From the NCBI GenBank assembly GCA_942492935.1, contig OW818654.1, positions 3,658,001 to 3,722,000 of the forward strand: a DNA stretch of 64,000 nt, read 5' to 3'. The notes under the pieces are model-generated. The model saw only the letters and a program-made list of their open reading frames with translations. It was not told where the DNA came from and did no database searches. The first letter of the stretch is position 1; each line of letters starts with the position of its first letter. The stretch is from JANJUO01 sp942492935 (lineage in GTDB: Bacteria; Bacteroidota; Ignavibacteria; Kapaibacteriales; UBA2268). This document shows, in pieces, positions 53,051-61,940 of the stretch. The translations under genes were made by a program, and so were the position numbers.

Positions 53051-55513
53051 ATGGATTTTGAAAAAAATAATATTGCAATAAATACAGATGTTTTTAATAA
53101 TTCAGCGGGTCAATCTGATTTTGATGAGTTATTGAATAATTATAAATTTATTCTTAATTCATCTTCCGATATTATTTTTATCATAGATTCAAAATTAATT
53201 ATTAGAAATATTTGGGGTAATGTATTTTTAAATAATCCCGCATTAAAGGATATTTATCTTAATCATAATTGTATTGAAATTTTTGGAGAAACCGAAGGGG
53301 CTATTCACAATCAAGCTAATCAAAAAGTGCTTGAAGGTGAAAAAGTTATATATGAATGGAAAATGTTAGCCGAAAATGGAGACCAAATCAATTTCCAGAC
53401 ATCATTAACGCCTATATCTAATGAAAAAAATAATATTATTGGTATTGTTGGAATTGGTAGAGATATTACTCAACTTAAAATTTCTCAAAGTGAAAATCTG
53501 TCTTCGCAATTAGCAATTAATTCAGTTCTTAAATTGAATAAAGCTGGCTATAATTTAAATTTGCAAGATTTTATTCAACTTGGAATAGATGAATGTACAG
53601 AAATTACAAATAGTCAGATAGGATTCTTTCATTTTGTTAATACTGACCAAGAAACAATTTCACTTCAAACTTGGTCTTCTGGAACAAAAAAAATATGCGA
53701 TGTTCCTGAAAAAAGTAATCATTATCCAATATCAGAAGCTGGTAATTGGGTTGAAGCTTTTTGGCAAAAAAAACCTATAATTGATAATGATTATAGGAAT
53801 TCGAAAAATAGAAAAGGATTACCTGAGGGTCATGTTGAATTAGAAAGAATGCTTGTAGTACCTATTATTGATGATGGTTTAGTTGTTGCTTTGTTTGGAG
53901 TTGGCAATAAACCAAAGGATTATATACAATCTGACATTGAAAAATTGAGTTTGCTTGCTGAAACAATTTGGAATATTATTAAAAGGAAAAAAGTTGAATT
54001 AATTATTCACGATAGTGAACAAAAATATAGAAGTTTGGTAGAAAATGCTTTTGATGCAATTTACTTATTAAATTATAAAACATTGGAATTTGTAAATCAC
54101 GCATTTTGTGATTTATTTGGTTATAGTGCAGATGAATTACTTAATAAAAATTTTGATGCAAGCAAACTTTTTCCAGATGATGTTGTGCCATTAATTGAAG
54201 AACGTATAAATGCAAGAATGATGGGTAAATCTGTATCTAATAGATTTAATACATTGATTAAAAAAAGAAACGGTGATTTGTTAGATATTGAAATAAATTC
54301 ATCTGTAATTAAAGTTGATGAAGAAATTAAAATACTTGGCATTATCAGAGATATAAGTGATAGAGTGAAGTATGAAGAGAAATTAATTGATGCCAAAAAT
54401 ACTGCTGAAGAGAATACACGTTTGAAAATTTCATTATTGTCGAACATTAGTCATGAATTGCGTACTCCATTAAATGGTATTTTGGGGTTTTGTGAGCTTA
54501 TGCTCGAAAAAACATCTGATGAAGATGATATTGATATGTTGAATAGTATCAATATTAGTGCTATTAGATTAAAAAAGACATTCGACAGTTTGATTGACTT
54601 ATCTAAAGTTGAATTTGGCAACAAGAAAATTCACGCAGATGATTTTGATATTAATCAAACAATCAAGATACTATTGTATAAATATACCTTATTAGCAAAA
54701 GATAAAGGATTGAATTTAAGTTTTATTGAAAATCCAAATATTCCAATCTTGCATACAGATGAAAGAATGTTATTAGCGGTAATTGAAAATCTTTTAGATA
54801 ATGCAATTAAATTTACAAATCATGGCAACATAACAATTAATTTATTTCATAATAATGAAATTGATAAAAGCGAAGCGGTAGTTTGTATAAAAGATACTGG
54901 AATAGGCATACCTGATAACAAACTTGAGCTAATTTTTGATGAATTTAGGCAGGTTAGTGAGGGGTTAAACAGGAATTATGAGGGAATCGGACTTGGACTA
55001 ACCATTGTAAAAAAATACTTAAATATGATGAAGGGATATGTTGATGTAGTAAGTGAAGAAGGCAAAGGTAGTAGTTTTTATGTATATTTACCATTAGAAA
55101 AAGCAAATAAAGCAACTCGTAAAAATAAAGATTCAATCAACATAAAAAAAATACTATACGTTGAAGATGATAAATTTGCTCGAAGTTTAATGAATAGAAT
55201 TATTGATAAAAATTACATATTAGATATAGCCACAAACGATGTAGAAGCTTGGGAAAAAGTAAATTCAAAAATATATGATTTGATTCTTATGGATATCAAT
55301 CTTGGAGTTGGAAAAAATGGAATTGAATTGACGAATGATATAAGACAATTACCAAATTATATAAATGTACCGATAATTGCACTTACTGCTTATGCGATGT
55401 TGAATGAAAGAGATTCATTTCTAAATCAGGGTTTTGATAATTATTTATCTAAACCTTTTAGAAAAAGTGATTTATATAGCATAATGAACAAATATTTAAA
55501 TTCTGGAGTTTAG
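53051..55513 (+). CDS. Hybrid histidine kinase PAS-GAF-PAS-HisKA-HATPase-REC
   Basis: An 820-residue cytosolic sensor kinase with no membrane segment. Order: PAS (about 25-145), GAF (about 155-310, NWVEAFWQKKPIIDN then GHVELERMLVVPI), PAS (about 320-445), HisKA with phospho-His in SNISHELRTPLNG (about 468), and HATPase with ENLLDNAIKF, DTGIGIPDN and GIGLGLTIV. The C-terminal receiver has Asp in LILMDINLG (about 746) and Lys in LSKPF (about 800). It is the first gene of a tight four-gene plus-strand operon, with the next gene three bases on. The signal sensed is unknown. Confidence 0.93.
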   Translation: MDFEKNNIAINTDVFNNSAGQSDFDELLNNYKFILNSSSDIIFIIDSKLIIRNIWGNVFLNNPALKDIYLNHNCIEIFGETEGAIHNQANQKVLEGEKVIYEWKMLAENGDQINFQTSLTPISNEKNNIIGIVGIGRDITQLKISQSENLSSQLAINSVLKLNKAGYNLNLQDFIQLGIDECTEITNSQIGFFHFVNTDQETISLQTWSSGTKKICDVPEKSNHYPISEAGNWVEAFWQKKPIIDNDYRNSKNRKGLPEGHVELERMLVVPIIDDGLVVALFGVGNKPKDYIQSDIEKLSLLAETIWNIIKRKKVELIIHDSEQKYRSLVENAFDAIYLLNYKTLEFVNHAFCDLFGYSADELLNKNFDASKLFPDDVVPLIEERINARMMGKSVSNRFNTLIKKRNGDLLDIEINSSVIKVDEEIKILGIIRDISDRVKYEEKLIDAKNTAEENTRLKISLLSNISHELRTPLNGILGFCELMLEKTSDEDDIDMLNSINISAIRLKKTFDSLIDLSKVEFGNKKIHADDFDINQTIKILLYKYTLLAKDKGLNLSFIENPNIPILHTDERMLLAVIENLLDNAIKFTNHGNITINLFHNNEIDKSEAVVCIKDTGIGIPDNKLELIFDEFRQVSEGLNRNYEGIGLGLTIVKKYLNMMKGYVDVVSEEGKGSSFYVYLPLEKANKATRKNKDSINIKKILYVEDDKFARSLMNRIIDKNYILDIATNDVEAWEKVNSKIYDLILMDINLGVGKNGIELTNDIRQLPNYINVPIIALTAYAMLNERDSFLNQGFDNYLSKPFRKSDLYSIMNKYLNSGV

Positions 55514-55516
55514 AAA

Positions 55517-58045
55517 ATGAATCTACCTGTAAATTCATTGAAAATCTTGTATGTTGATGATAATGAAGTCAACCAGATATATGTAAAAAAAGTATTATCA
55601 AAAATTAATGTTGATGTTATTTCTGTATTTTCAGGTGAAGCTGCTATAAATTATATTAGGGACAATAATGATTTTATATTAGTTCTTCTTGATATTCAAA
55701 TGCCAGGGATAGATGGTTTTGAAACTGCAAAAATGATAAAAAAAATGAAGCCAGATGAATTTCTGCCCATAATTTTTATTTCTGGAGTTTATAATACTGA
55801 AGAATTTATTAATGTAGGATTCGACATCGGTGCTATCGACTTTATTGTTAAACCAATTAGTAGAAGTATTTTAAAATATAAAATTCTTGCTTATTCCACA
55901 ATTCATAATCAAAACTTATTATTAAAAAATCAATCAATAGAACTGGAACAAAATAGAGAATATCTAAAAAAAGTTTTAGATAATATTCCAATTGAAATTT
56001 TTAAAATTGATGCTGAAAGAAACATAACTTGTTTGAAAAATGATTCAAAACCTCAACAAAAATATTTAGATGTGTTTAAGCAACTTGAAAACGATATTGA
56101 ACTATGTTTTAATAATTCAATACAATGCCACCAAGAGATTTCAACTGAAGAAGACAACAAAACATATTATTATGATACAACAATACTAAAATTAATTCTA
56201 CCTGATAACATCTCTAATGTAATATTAACTTTAAATGATTTAACTGAACGAAAAGAACGTGAGATAAATATTCAACAACTTAATAGAAAAAATTCCATTT
56301 TGAATGAAGTTAATTTCACACTCTTGGTTGCACAGGATTTAAATGAACTTTTCTTCGGATTTTCTGAAATTTTAAAAACTGTTGCTGGCTATTCTGGAAT
56401 TTGGATTGGTGATTTTAATCAGTTTAATGCTGATGATGATTTTACCATCAACACATTAGCAATTTCAGGAGTTCCTGAAAAAGAGGAAATTGACAAATTT
56501 AAAGATAATAATTCTTCTCCAGACTTCATTGAATTTATTTATGAAATTGCAAATACAAATCAACTAAAACTGATTGATGATTTAGAAAGTTGTAAATTAG
56601 GTACTAATATTTTTAGTAAGAACAACATCGATACTATTGTTTCAATTCCAATTGATACTGAAAAGAATGATAATTTCAAGCTGATTTTATTTACCAATAA
56701 TAGTATGCTAAATCATAGCGAAGTTGATTTGTTGATTGATATTGGTAAATTACTTGCGTTTGGCTTGAATGCTTTGACTAATAAGCTCGAAACAATAAAA
56801 TCTTCTTTAAATTTATCATTAGAAAAAGAAGAATTATTGGCAACGGTCAAAAACATTGGTGAAGGTGTTTTGACTGTAAGACATGGTGGAGTTATCACAG
56901 TTGCTAATAATACCGCTGAGGAAATTCTTGAAATTCCTTCAACTGATTTAATAGGTATGAAAATATTTGATGTTACTCAAATTTTAGATAACGATGGAAC
57001 ACTTGTACTTTTCAATCCATTTGATTTGATTCAAAATGAAGAGTTCTTAGATAATTACATAGGGAAATTAACAATTTTAACAAAAAATGATAAAAGAAAA
57101 ATTATTTCATTGAAAATTTCTAAAATCAAGGATAATCGCGGGTATTTGAATGATATCGTTATTGTTTTCAGTGATATTACAGATAGAATCAGAATTGAAA
57201 ATCAAATTGCACTTTCACAAAAAATGGAATCGGTTGGTCAACTTGCCGCAGGTATTGCCCACGAAATCAATTCCCCAATGCAGTTTGTGGGTGATAATAC
57301 ATATTTTCTCAATGATGCATTTAATAATGTAATTCAGTATATAAGTACTTTGGAAAATTTTATTTCTGAATTAGGACATGAGAATTGCAAAAATACTATC
57401 AGTGAAAAAATGAATGAAATTAAAGAAGAACTTGATATTGATTATTTGTTAAATGAAATTCCAATTTCAATTTCAAGAACTCAAACAGGCATTGAAAGAG
57501 TTAGCAAAATTGTTCTTGCAATGAAGAATTTTGCTCATCCATCGGATAAACAAAAGACATTCTCAAATTTAAATCAAGGTATTGAAGTTACGATTACAAT
57601 TTCAAAAAATGAATGGAAGTATGTAGCTGATTTGGAAACACAACTTGACGAAAATTTACCTTCAGTGTATTGTACTCTCGACGAAATTAATCAAGTTATT
57701 TTAAATATGATAATTAATGCCGCTCATGCAATTGAAGATAAATTAGGAAAAAATCCTTCAGGAAAAGGTAAAATCATAATTTCTACAAAAAAAGTAGATG
57801 AAAATATTGAGATTGCTATTACTGATACAGGAAAGGGTATTTCTAAAGAAAATATAAGTAGAATTTTCGACCCATTTTATACTACAAAAGCTGTTGGAAA
57901 AGGTACTGGACAGGGTTTAGCGATAGCGCATGATATTATTGTGAACAAACATTCAGGATTAATTACTGTTGAATCTGAAGTCGGGTTTGGAACAACATTT
58001 CATATATATTTACCAATTATTATTAATAAATTGAACTATGAATAA
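55517..58045 (+). CDS. Histidine kinase with N-terminal receiver (REC-PAS-GAF-PAS-HK)
   Basis: 842 residues, soluble. The receiver (about 9-125) has VDDNEVNQ, phospho-Asp in VLLDIQMPGIDG and Lys in IVKPIS. A weak PAS-like region (about 145-250) is followed by a GAF-like domain (about 265-415) and a PAS (about 425-545, NIGEGVLTVRHGGVITVANN). The kinase core has the phospho-His motif AAGIAHEINSPMQFV (about 580) and an ATPase with DTGKGISKEN and GTGQGLAIAHDII. The HEINSP box is of the type seen in kinases with a long dimerisation helix. A natural acceptor of phosphate from the preceding hybrid kinase. Overlaps the next gene by eight bases. Confidence 0.9.
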   Translation: MNLPVNSLKILYVDDNEVNQIYVKKVLSKINVDVISVFSGEAAINYIRDNNDFILVLLDIQMPGIDGFETAKMIKKMKPDEFLPIIFISGVYNTEEFINVGFDIGAIDFIVKPISRSILKYKILAYSTIHNQNLLLKNQSIELEQNREYLKKVLDNIPIEIFKIDAERNITCLKNDSKPQQKYLDVFKQLENDIELCFNNSIQCHQEISTEEDNKTYYYDTTILKLILPDNISNVILTLNDLTERKEREINIQQLNRKNSILNEVNFTLLVAQDLNELFFGFSEILKTVAGYSGIWIGDFNQFNADDDFTINTLAISGVPEKEEIDKFKDNNSSPDFIEFIYEIANTNQLKLIDDLESCKLGTNIFSKNNIDTIVSIPIDTEKNDNFKLILFTNNSMLNHSEVDLLIDIGKLLAFGLNALTNKLETIKSSLNLSLEKEELLATVKNIGEGVLTVRHGGVITVANNTAEEILEIPSTDLIGMKIFDVTQILDNDGTLVLFNPFDLIQNEEFLDNYIGKLTILTKNDKRKIISLKISKIKDNRGYLNDIVIVFSDITDRIRIENQIALSQKMESVGQLAAGIAHEINSPMQFVGDNTYFLNDAFNNVIQYISTLENFISELGHENCKNTISEKMNEIKEELDIDYLLNEIPISISRTQTGIERVSKIVLAMKNFAHPSDKQKTFSNLNQGIEVTITISKNEWKYVADLETQLDENLPSVYCTLDEINQVILNMIINAAHAIEDKLGKNPSGKGKIIISTKKVDENIEIAITDTGKGISKENISRIFDPFYTTKAVGKGTGQGLAIAHDIIVNKHSGLITVESEVGFGTTFHIYLPIIINKLNYE

Positions 58046-59255
58046 TAATAAACAAATAAATATTTTGTTCGTTGATGATGAAGTGGACATTCTTGAAGGT
58101 TTTAAAAGAATGTTATTTTCAATGAAAAGTCATTGGGGAATGTATTTTGCAAAAAATGGCTACGAAGCATTAAGCATATTATCGTCAAGAGAAATTGATG
58201 TAATTATATCTGACTTTAAAATGCCACAAATGAATGGATTGGATTTATTAAACATCACTAAAGACCAATTTCCATTTACAATCAGAATTTTATTAACAGG
58301 TCTTAATGATGAATACAAATTTTTGAATAGTTTAAATTATATTCATAAAATTATTTTTAAGCCATGCGAAGCTTCATACATTAAAAACATTATTGTTAGT
58401 GCCTTGGAGCTGAAAAAATTCGTAAAAAATAAGGACTTGATGCGGCTTATTCATAACGTTGCAGCCCTTCCTGCCCAGCCAGATATTTATTTTGAAATTG
58501 AAAATGAACTAAGAAATGAGGATGTATCTTTTGAAGCATTAGCTTTAATAATAGCTAAAGAACCTGCGTTAGTTGCTCAAATTTTACATATTGTTAATTC
58601 AGGATTTTTTGGTTTATCAAGAAATATTAACAATATTACAGAAGCGTTATCATTTCTCGGAATCAATTCAGTAAAATCAATAATATTATTTTTGAATACA
58701 TTTACTAATCCTAATAATAAACCTGCCATTAATACTTATTGTAAGAGAATTGCAGTGCATAGCTTGATTGTTGCAAATATTGCCAAAAATATTGGTAAAG
58801 AATTAAAACTCTCAAGGGATACTATTGATATATTATTTGTATCCGGGCTTCTTCATGATATAGGGAAATTAGTATTTGTTTATATTCCTGATTTTTTGGA
58901 AAATAAAAAAACATTAATAGAAACTTGGGATATTAGTGAATGTGAAGCAGAAAATATGCTCACAAGAACAACAAGTAATCTTGTAGGCGCATATTTGCTC
59001 GGAATTTGGGGTTTCCCACCTTCAGTATTCAATACAGTTGGGAATTATTGCTATCCCAAATTGGACTCGAACAATAAAATTACACCTGAATTAATTATTA
59101 AAATTGCAAATCAGTTAGCAAAATATGATTTAGATATATTTGATAGAAAAAAACTTGATTTAGACTGGGAACAAATTGAGTTAGCCAATTTGGCAGAATC
59201 AATTGAATTATGGTGGAATAAAGCACTATCATTAAAAGGAATTAAATATGAATAG
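58038..59255 (+). CDS. Response regulator with HDOD output domain
   Basis: 405 residues. The receiver (about 7-120) has VDDE, phospho-Asp 59 in IISDFKMP and Lys 108 in FKPCEAS. The HDOD domain (about 130-340) opens with LPAQPDIYFEIENELRNEDV and contains IVNSGFFGLSRNINNITEAL and LLHDIGKLVFVYIP. HDOD proteins are usually non-enzymatic signalling adaptors, but here an HD pair is retained. It overlaps its neighbours by eight bases on each side, which implies translational coupling. Confidence 0.92.
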   Translation: MNNNKQINILFVDDEVDILEGFKRMLFSMKSHWGMYFAKNGYEALSILSSREIDVIISDFKMPQMNGLDLLNITKDQFPFTIRILLTGLNDEYKFLNSLNYIHKIIFKPCEASYIKNIIVSALELKKFVKNKDLMRLIHNVAALPAQPDIYFEIENELRNEDVSFEALALIIAKEPALVAQILHIVNSGFFGLSRNINNITEALSFLGINSVKSIILFLNTFTNPNNKPAINTYCKRIAVHSLIVANIAKNIGKELKLSRDTIDILFVSGLLHDIGKLVFVYIPDFLENKKTLIETWDISECEAENMLTRTTSNLVGAYLLGIWGFPPSVFNTVGNYCYPKLDSNNKITPELIIKIANQLAKYDLDIFDRKKLDLDWEQIELANLAESIELWWNKALSLKGIKYE

Positions 59256-60381
59256 CAGAATCCTATTGGTTGATGATGATTATGATATTTTGTCTGGGTA
59301 TCAGCGAAATTTAAGAAAGCATTTTCAAATTACTGTTGCATCAAGTGGAGAAGATGCATTAGAAATTATTGCTTCCGGTGAACAATTTGCTGTTATTTTG
59401 ACTGATTTTAAAATGCCAGGTATAAATGGGATTGAATTACTTGCTGCGTCCAAATTGTATTTGCCTGATACAGTAAGAATGTTGATTACTGGTTACGCGG
59501 AGTTACAAACCGCCATCGAAGCAGTAAACCAAGGTAGCGTATTCAGATTTCTTACAAAACCTGTTGCTGTAAATAATTTACTAAAAACTTTGAACGATGC
59601 GGTTGAACAATATAAATTAATAACATCAGAAAAAGAGTTATTAAATAAAACACTAAAAGGTAGTGTTAAACTCCTAATTGATATATTGGGTGCTGTTAAT
59701 CCAATTGCATTTAGTAAAGCATCAAGAATTAGAATTCTTGCAAAAAATTTAGCTTTTAAACTGGGTATTACTAATACTTGGGAAGTTGAAGTTTCTGCTT
59801 TACTCTCACAAACAGGTTGTGTGGTTATCCCAACGGAAACATTAGAAAAATTTTCAAAAGGTGAACCTCTCGACTCTGATGAAGAGAAAATGATAATAAA
59901 CTACCCCGAGATTGGCAAAAGAATTATTCAAAACATTCCACGATTAGAAGATATTGCAGAAATTATTGCTCAACAAAATCTTGATTATAAAACGACAATT
60001 AATAAAGAGGGTGTTTCTACTGCTCCACCAATTTCAAGAATTTTAAAAGTATTAAATGATTATGATAATTACATTAGCAATAAAGTAGCACCTACTGATG
60101 CAATAAAAAAAATGTTTTATAATAGTTATAAATATGACCCAGAAATATTAAATCTACTTACACAAGAAGTATCATCATTTAGCAAAAAAGGTTCTATTAA
60201 ATCTATTCCATTTAAATCTTTGAGAATTAGTATGGAGCTGGCTGATGATATAAAAGATGACAAAGGGCATGTACTTTTAGCAAGAGGTTATGAAATTACA
60301 GATATAATACTTATGCGTCTTATAAATTCATCAAGAGTAAGAACAATAGTTGAACCAATTTTGGTATATTATCCTGATTAA
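59248..60381 (+). CDS. Response regulator with degenerate HD-GYP-like output domain
   Basis: 377 residues. The receiver (about 4-118) is intact: Asp 9-11, phospho-Asp 53 in ILTDFKMPG, Lys 104 in FLTKPVAV. Residues about 135-300 align by pattern with HD-GYP phosphodiesterases, but the metal ligands are changed. The usual LLHDIG is LLSQTG (187-188 are SQ). The HPxxG histidine is Tyr 219, the HHE is AQQN (241-244), and the GYP loop is absent. It is unlikely to cleave c-di-GMP and may act as a binding or scaffold domain. The C-terminal about 60 residues (LADDIKDDKGHVLLARGYEI) resemble a tail often seen after such domains. Last gene of the operon. Confidence 0.85.
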   Translation: MNSRILLVDDDYDILSGYQRNLRKHFQITVASSGEDALEIIASGEQFAVILTDFKMPGINGIELLAASKLYLPDTVRMLITGYAELQTAIEAVNQGSVFRFLTKPVAVNNLLKTLNDAVEQYKLITSEKELLNKTLKGSVKLLIDILGAVNPIAFSKASRIRILAKNLAFKLGITNTWEVEVSALLSQTGCVVIPTETLEKFSKGEPLDSDEEKMIINYPEIGKRIIQNIPRLEDIAEIIAQQNLDYKTTINKEGVSTAPPISRILKVLNDYDNYISNKVAPTDAIKKMFYNSYKYDPEILNLLTQEVSSFSKKGSIKSIPFKSLRISMELADDIKDDKGHVLLARGYEITDIILMRLINSSRVRTIVEPILVYYPD

Positions 60382-60392
60382 ATTACTATAAC

Positions 60393-60464
60393 ATTCCGAT
60401 GATTTAGAATCTTCGTAATGTTAAAAAACAAAAATTATATTTTATTGTTAATTGGATAAATAGT
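60393..60464. repeat. Imperfect hairpin and repeat end after the signalling operon
   Basis: About 60393-60423 can fold as AACATT...AATGTT with GATT-TAG-AATC at the tip and two mismatches, a possible weak stop for the operon, though no U-run follows. The adjoining ACAAAAATTATATTTTATTG and GTTAATTGGATAAATAGTTG resemble the outer end of the element at 51625-51897. Confidence 0.4.
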
Positions 60465-60514
60465 TGATATTCTGGAAATAATAAAATATTTTCAATTATT
60501 TGTTATTATTTATT

Positions 60515-60543
60515 TTGAAAATTCATAAAGATTGTTATTTTTG
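60515..60543 (+). promoter_or_regulatory. Promoter of the 60604 gene
   Basis: TTG at 60515-60517, an 18-base spacer and TATTTTTG at 60536-60543, about 60 bases before the start codon. Confidence 0.6.
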
Positions 60544-60603
60544 TATTCTAAGATATTAAACTAATTAGTATTGTTCTTTTTTGTATAATTTCGGAGGTTT
60601 TAT

Positions 60604-61131
60604 ATGCGTTTTGGAACATTTTTTTATGCAGTAATTGCAATCGTTTTGATTATCGGAGTAAGTAATGAAGCTTATTCACAAAAGACAATCAAAAAATACA
60701 ACCAAGCCATTACAGGTAACCCTATTGGCTTAGCTTTTGGCTTTCTCAATGCTACTTATGAACAACAAGTATCAAAAGACAATTCATTTACTGCATTCGG
60801 TTCATACTGGTCTTTTGGTGGCTGGACTGCATTTGGTGTTGGTGGTTCTTACAGATGGTATTTGATGCAAGATGACAAAAAAGCATTAGAAGGATTAAGT
60901 TTTGGTCCAATGGTATCATTGGGTTTCTGGTCTTATGACAATCTTGGATATATAGACGACTGGGGTTCTGGTACTTCTTTTGCTATTGGTGCTGAAGGTG
61001 CTTATAAATTTGTATTCGACGGTGGATTTACTGTAGAACCAATTGTCCAGATTGGATTTAATGTGTTAACAATAACAGGTTTAGATTATAGAGCTTTTGG
61101 ACTTGGTTGCAATATTGGATATGCTTGGTAA
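60604..61131 (+). CDS. Small secreted protein, probably an outer-membrane beta-barrel
   Basis: 175 residues with a signal peptide (FYAVIAIVLIIGVSNEAYSQ) and then alternating strands rich in Gly, Tyr, Phe and Trp (GLAFGFLNATYEQQVSKDNS, FGVGGSYRWYLM, FGPMVSLGFWSYDN), ending GCNIGYAW with a terminal aromatic. This is the pattern of an eight-strand outer-membrane barrel like the DUF3575/OprW-type proteins. The exact family is not certain. A perfect GGAGG lies six bases before the ATG. Single-gene unit with its own promoter and terminator. Confidence 0.72.
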   Translation: MRFGTFFYAVIAIVLIIGVSNEAYSQKTIKKYNQAITGNPIGLAFGFLNATYEQQVSKDNSFTAFGSYWSFGGWTAFGVGGSYRWYLMQDDKKALEGLSFGPMVSLGFWSYDNLGYIDDWGSGTSFAIGAEGAYKFVFDGGFTVEPIVQIGFNVLTITGLDYRAFGLGCNIGYAW

Positions 61132-61169
61132 TATCTAATTATCAATTCATTTCATTATTTATTTAAATT

Positions 61170-61194
61170 GGGAGAATTTTTTCTCCCTTTTTTT
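61170..61194 (+). terminator. Intrinsic terminator of the 60604 gene
   Basis: GGGAGAA-TTT-TTCTCCC followed by T7, 38 bases past the stop. Confidence 0.88.
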
Positions 61195-61266
61195 ATTAAT
61201 TGAAAATAGATGATTAGCCATAATAATTGATTATCACATGAATTTCTCATAGAAAAATATCATTTA

Positions 61267-61299
61267 TTTGTTTCAATCCATAAAAAAATGTTATATTTG
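61267..61299 (+). promoter_or_regulatory. Putative promoter of the M15 peptidase gene
   Basis: TATATTTG at 61292-61299 is a perfect TAnnTTTG box, with TTTG at 61267-61270. The 21-base spacing is longer than elsewhere in the window, so the -33 part is uncertain. Confidence 0.45.
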
Positions 61300-61321
61300 T
61301 TATTTTTTGGAGAATTGAAAA

Positions 61322-61933
61322 ATGAAAATTTTAAAAGTTATTTTTATATTAGCGATTTTGATAAATTTATCTGAAATAAATTCAACAAACAATTTTGTGA
61401 TTGACAGCAAAATGACTCTCAAAGAAGCATTGAAAGGTAGCAAAGCTCCTAAGGAAATTTTAGATAATCAAATGTTGTTAGACGTTGAATATTATGGCTT
61501 TGATAATAAATTGCACAAAGGCCAAATTGTGATAAGTAAAGATGTACAGCAAGATGTTGTAGAAGCATTCAAAATTATCAAAGATACAAAATTTCCTCTA
61601 AAAAAAGTTGTTCCGATTACAATTTATGATTGGAGTGATAATGCTTCAATGGCTGACAATAACACATCAGCTTTTAATTATAGAACAATTGCTAATTCAA
61701 CAAAATTATCAAATCACTCATTTGGCAAAGCAATTGATTTTAATCCTGTTCAAAATCCAGCTGTATATAATGATGGGAAAATATCACCAGATGGTGCAAA
61801 ATATGAAGAATCTGCATTAGGTACATTATCAAATGAATCCGAATTGACAAAATTCTTCAAATCCCGCGGCTGGCGTTGGGGAGGAGATTGGACAAGTTTA
61901 AAAGATTATCAACACTTCGATAAAATTGATTGA
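61322..61933 (+). CDS. M15-family peptidase (D-Ala-D-Ala carboxypeptidase/endolysin-like)
   Basis: A zinc peptidase expected to cut peptidoglycan stem peptides in the periplasm. 203 residues with an N-terminal signal (LKVIFILAILINLSEINS). The M15 zinc motif SNHSFGKAIDFNP supplies His 132 and Asp 139. The C-terminal GWRWGGDWTSLKDYQHFD supplies the conserved Trp residues and His 198, the M15C/VanY-like layout. GGAG lies nine bases before the ATG. It converges with the lytic transglycosylase gene only seven bases away, another peptidoglycan enzyme. Confidence 0.88.
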   Translation: MKILKVIFILAILINLSEINSTNNFVIDSKMTLKEALKGSKAPKEILDNQMLLDVEYYGFDNKLHKGQIVISKDVQQDVVEAFKIIKDTKFPLKKVVPITIYDWSDNASMADNNTSAFNYRTIANSTKLSNHSFGKAIDFNPVQNPAVYNDGKISPDGAKYEESALGTLSNESELTKFFKSRGWRWGGDWTSLKDYQHFDKID

Positions 61934-61940
61934 CCCTATT

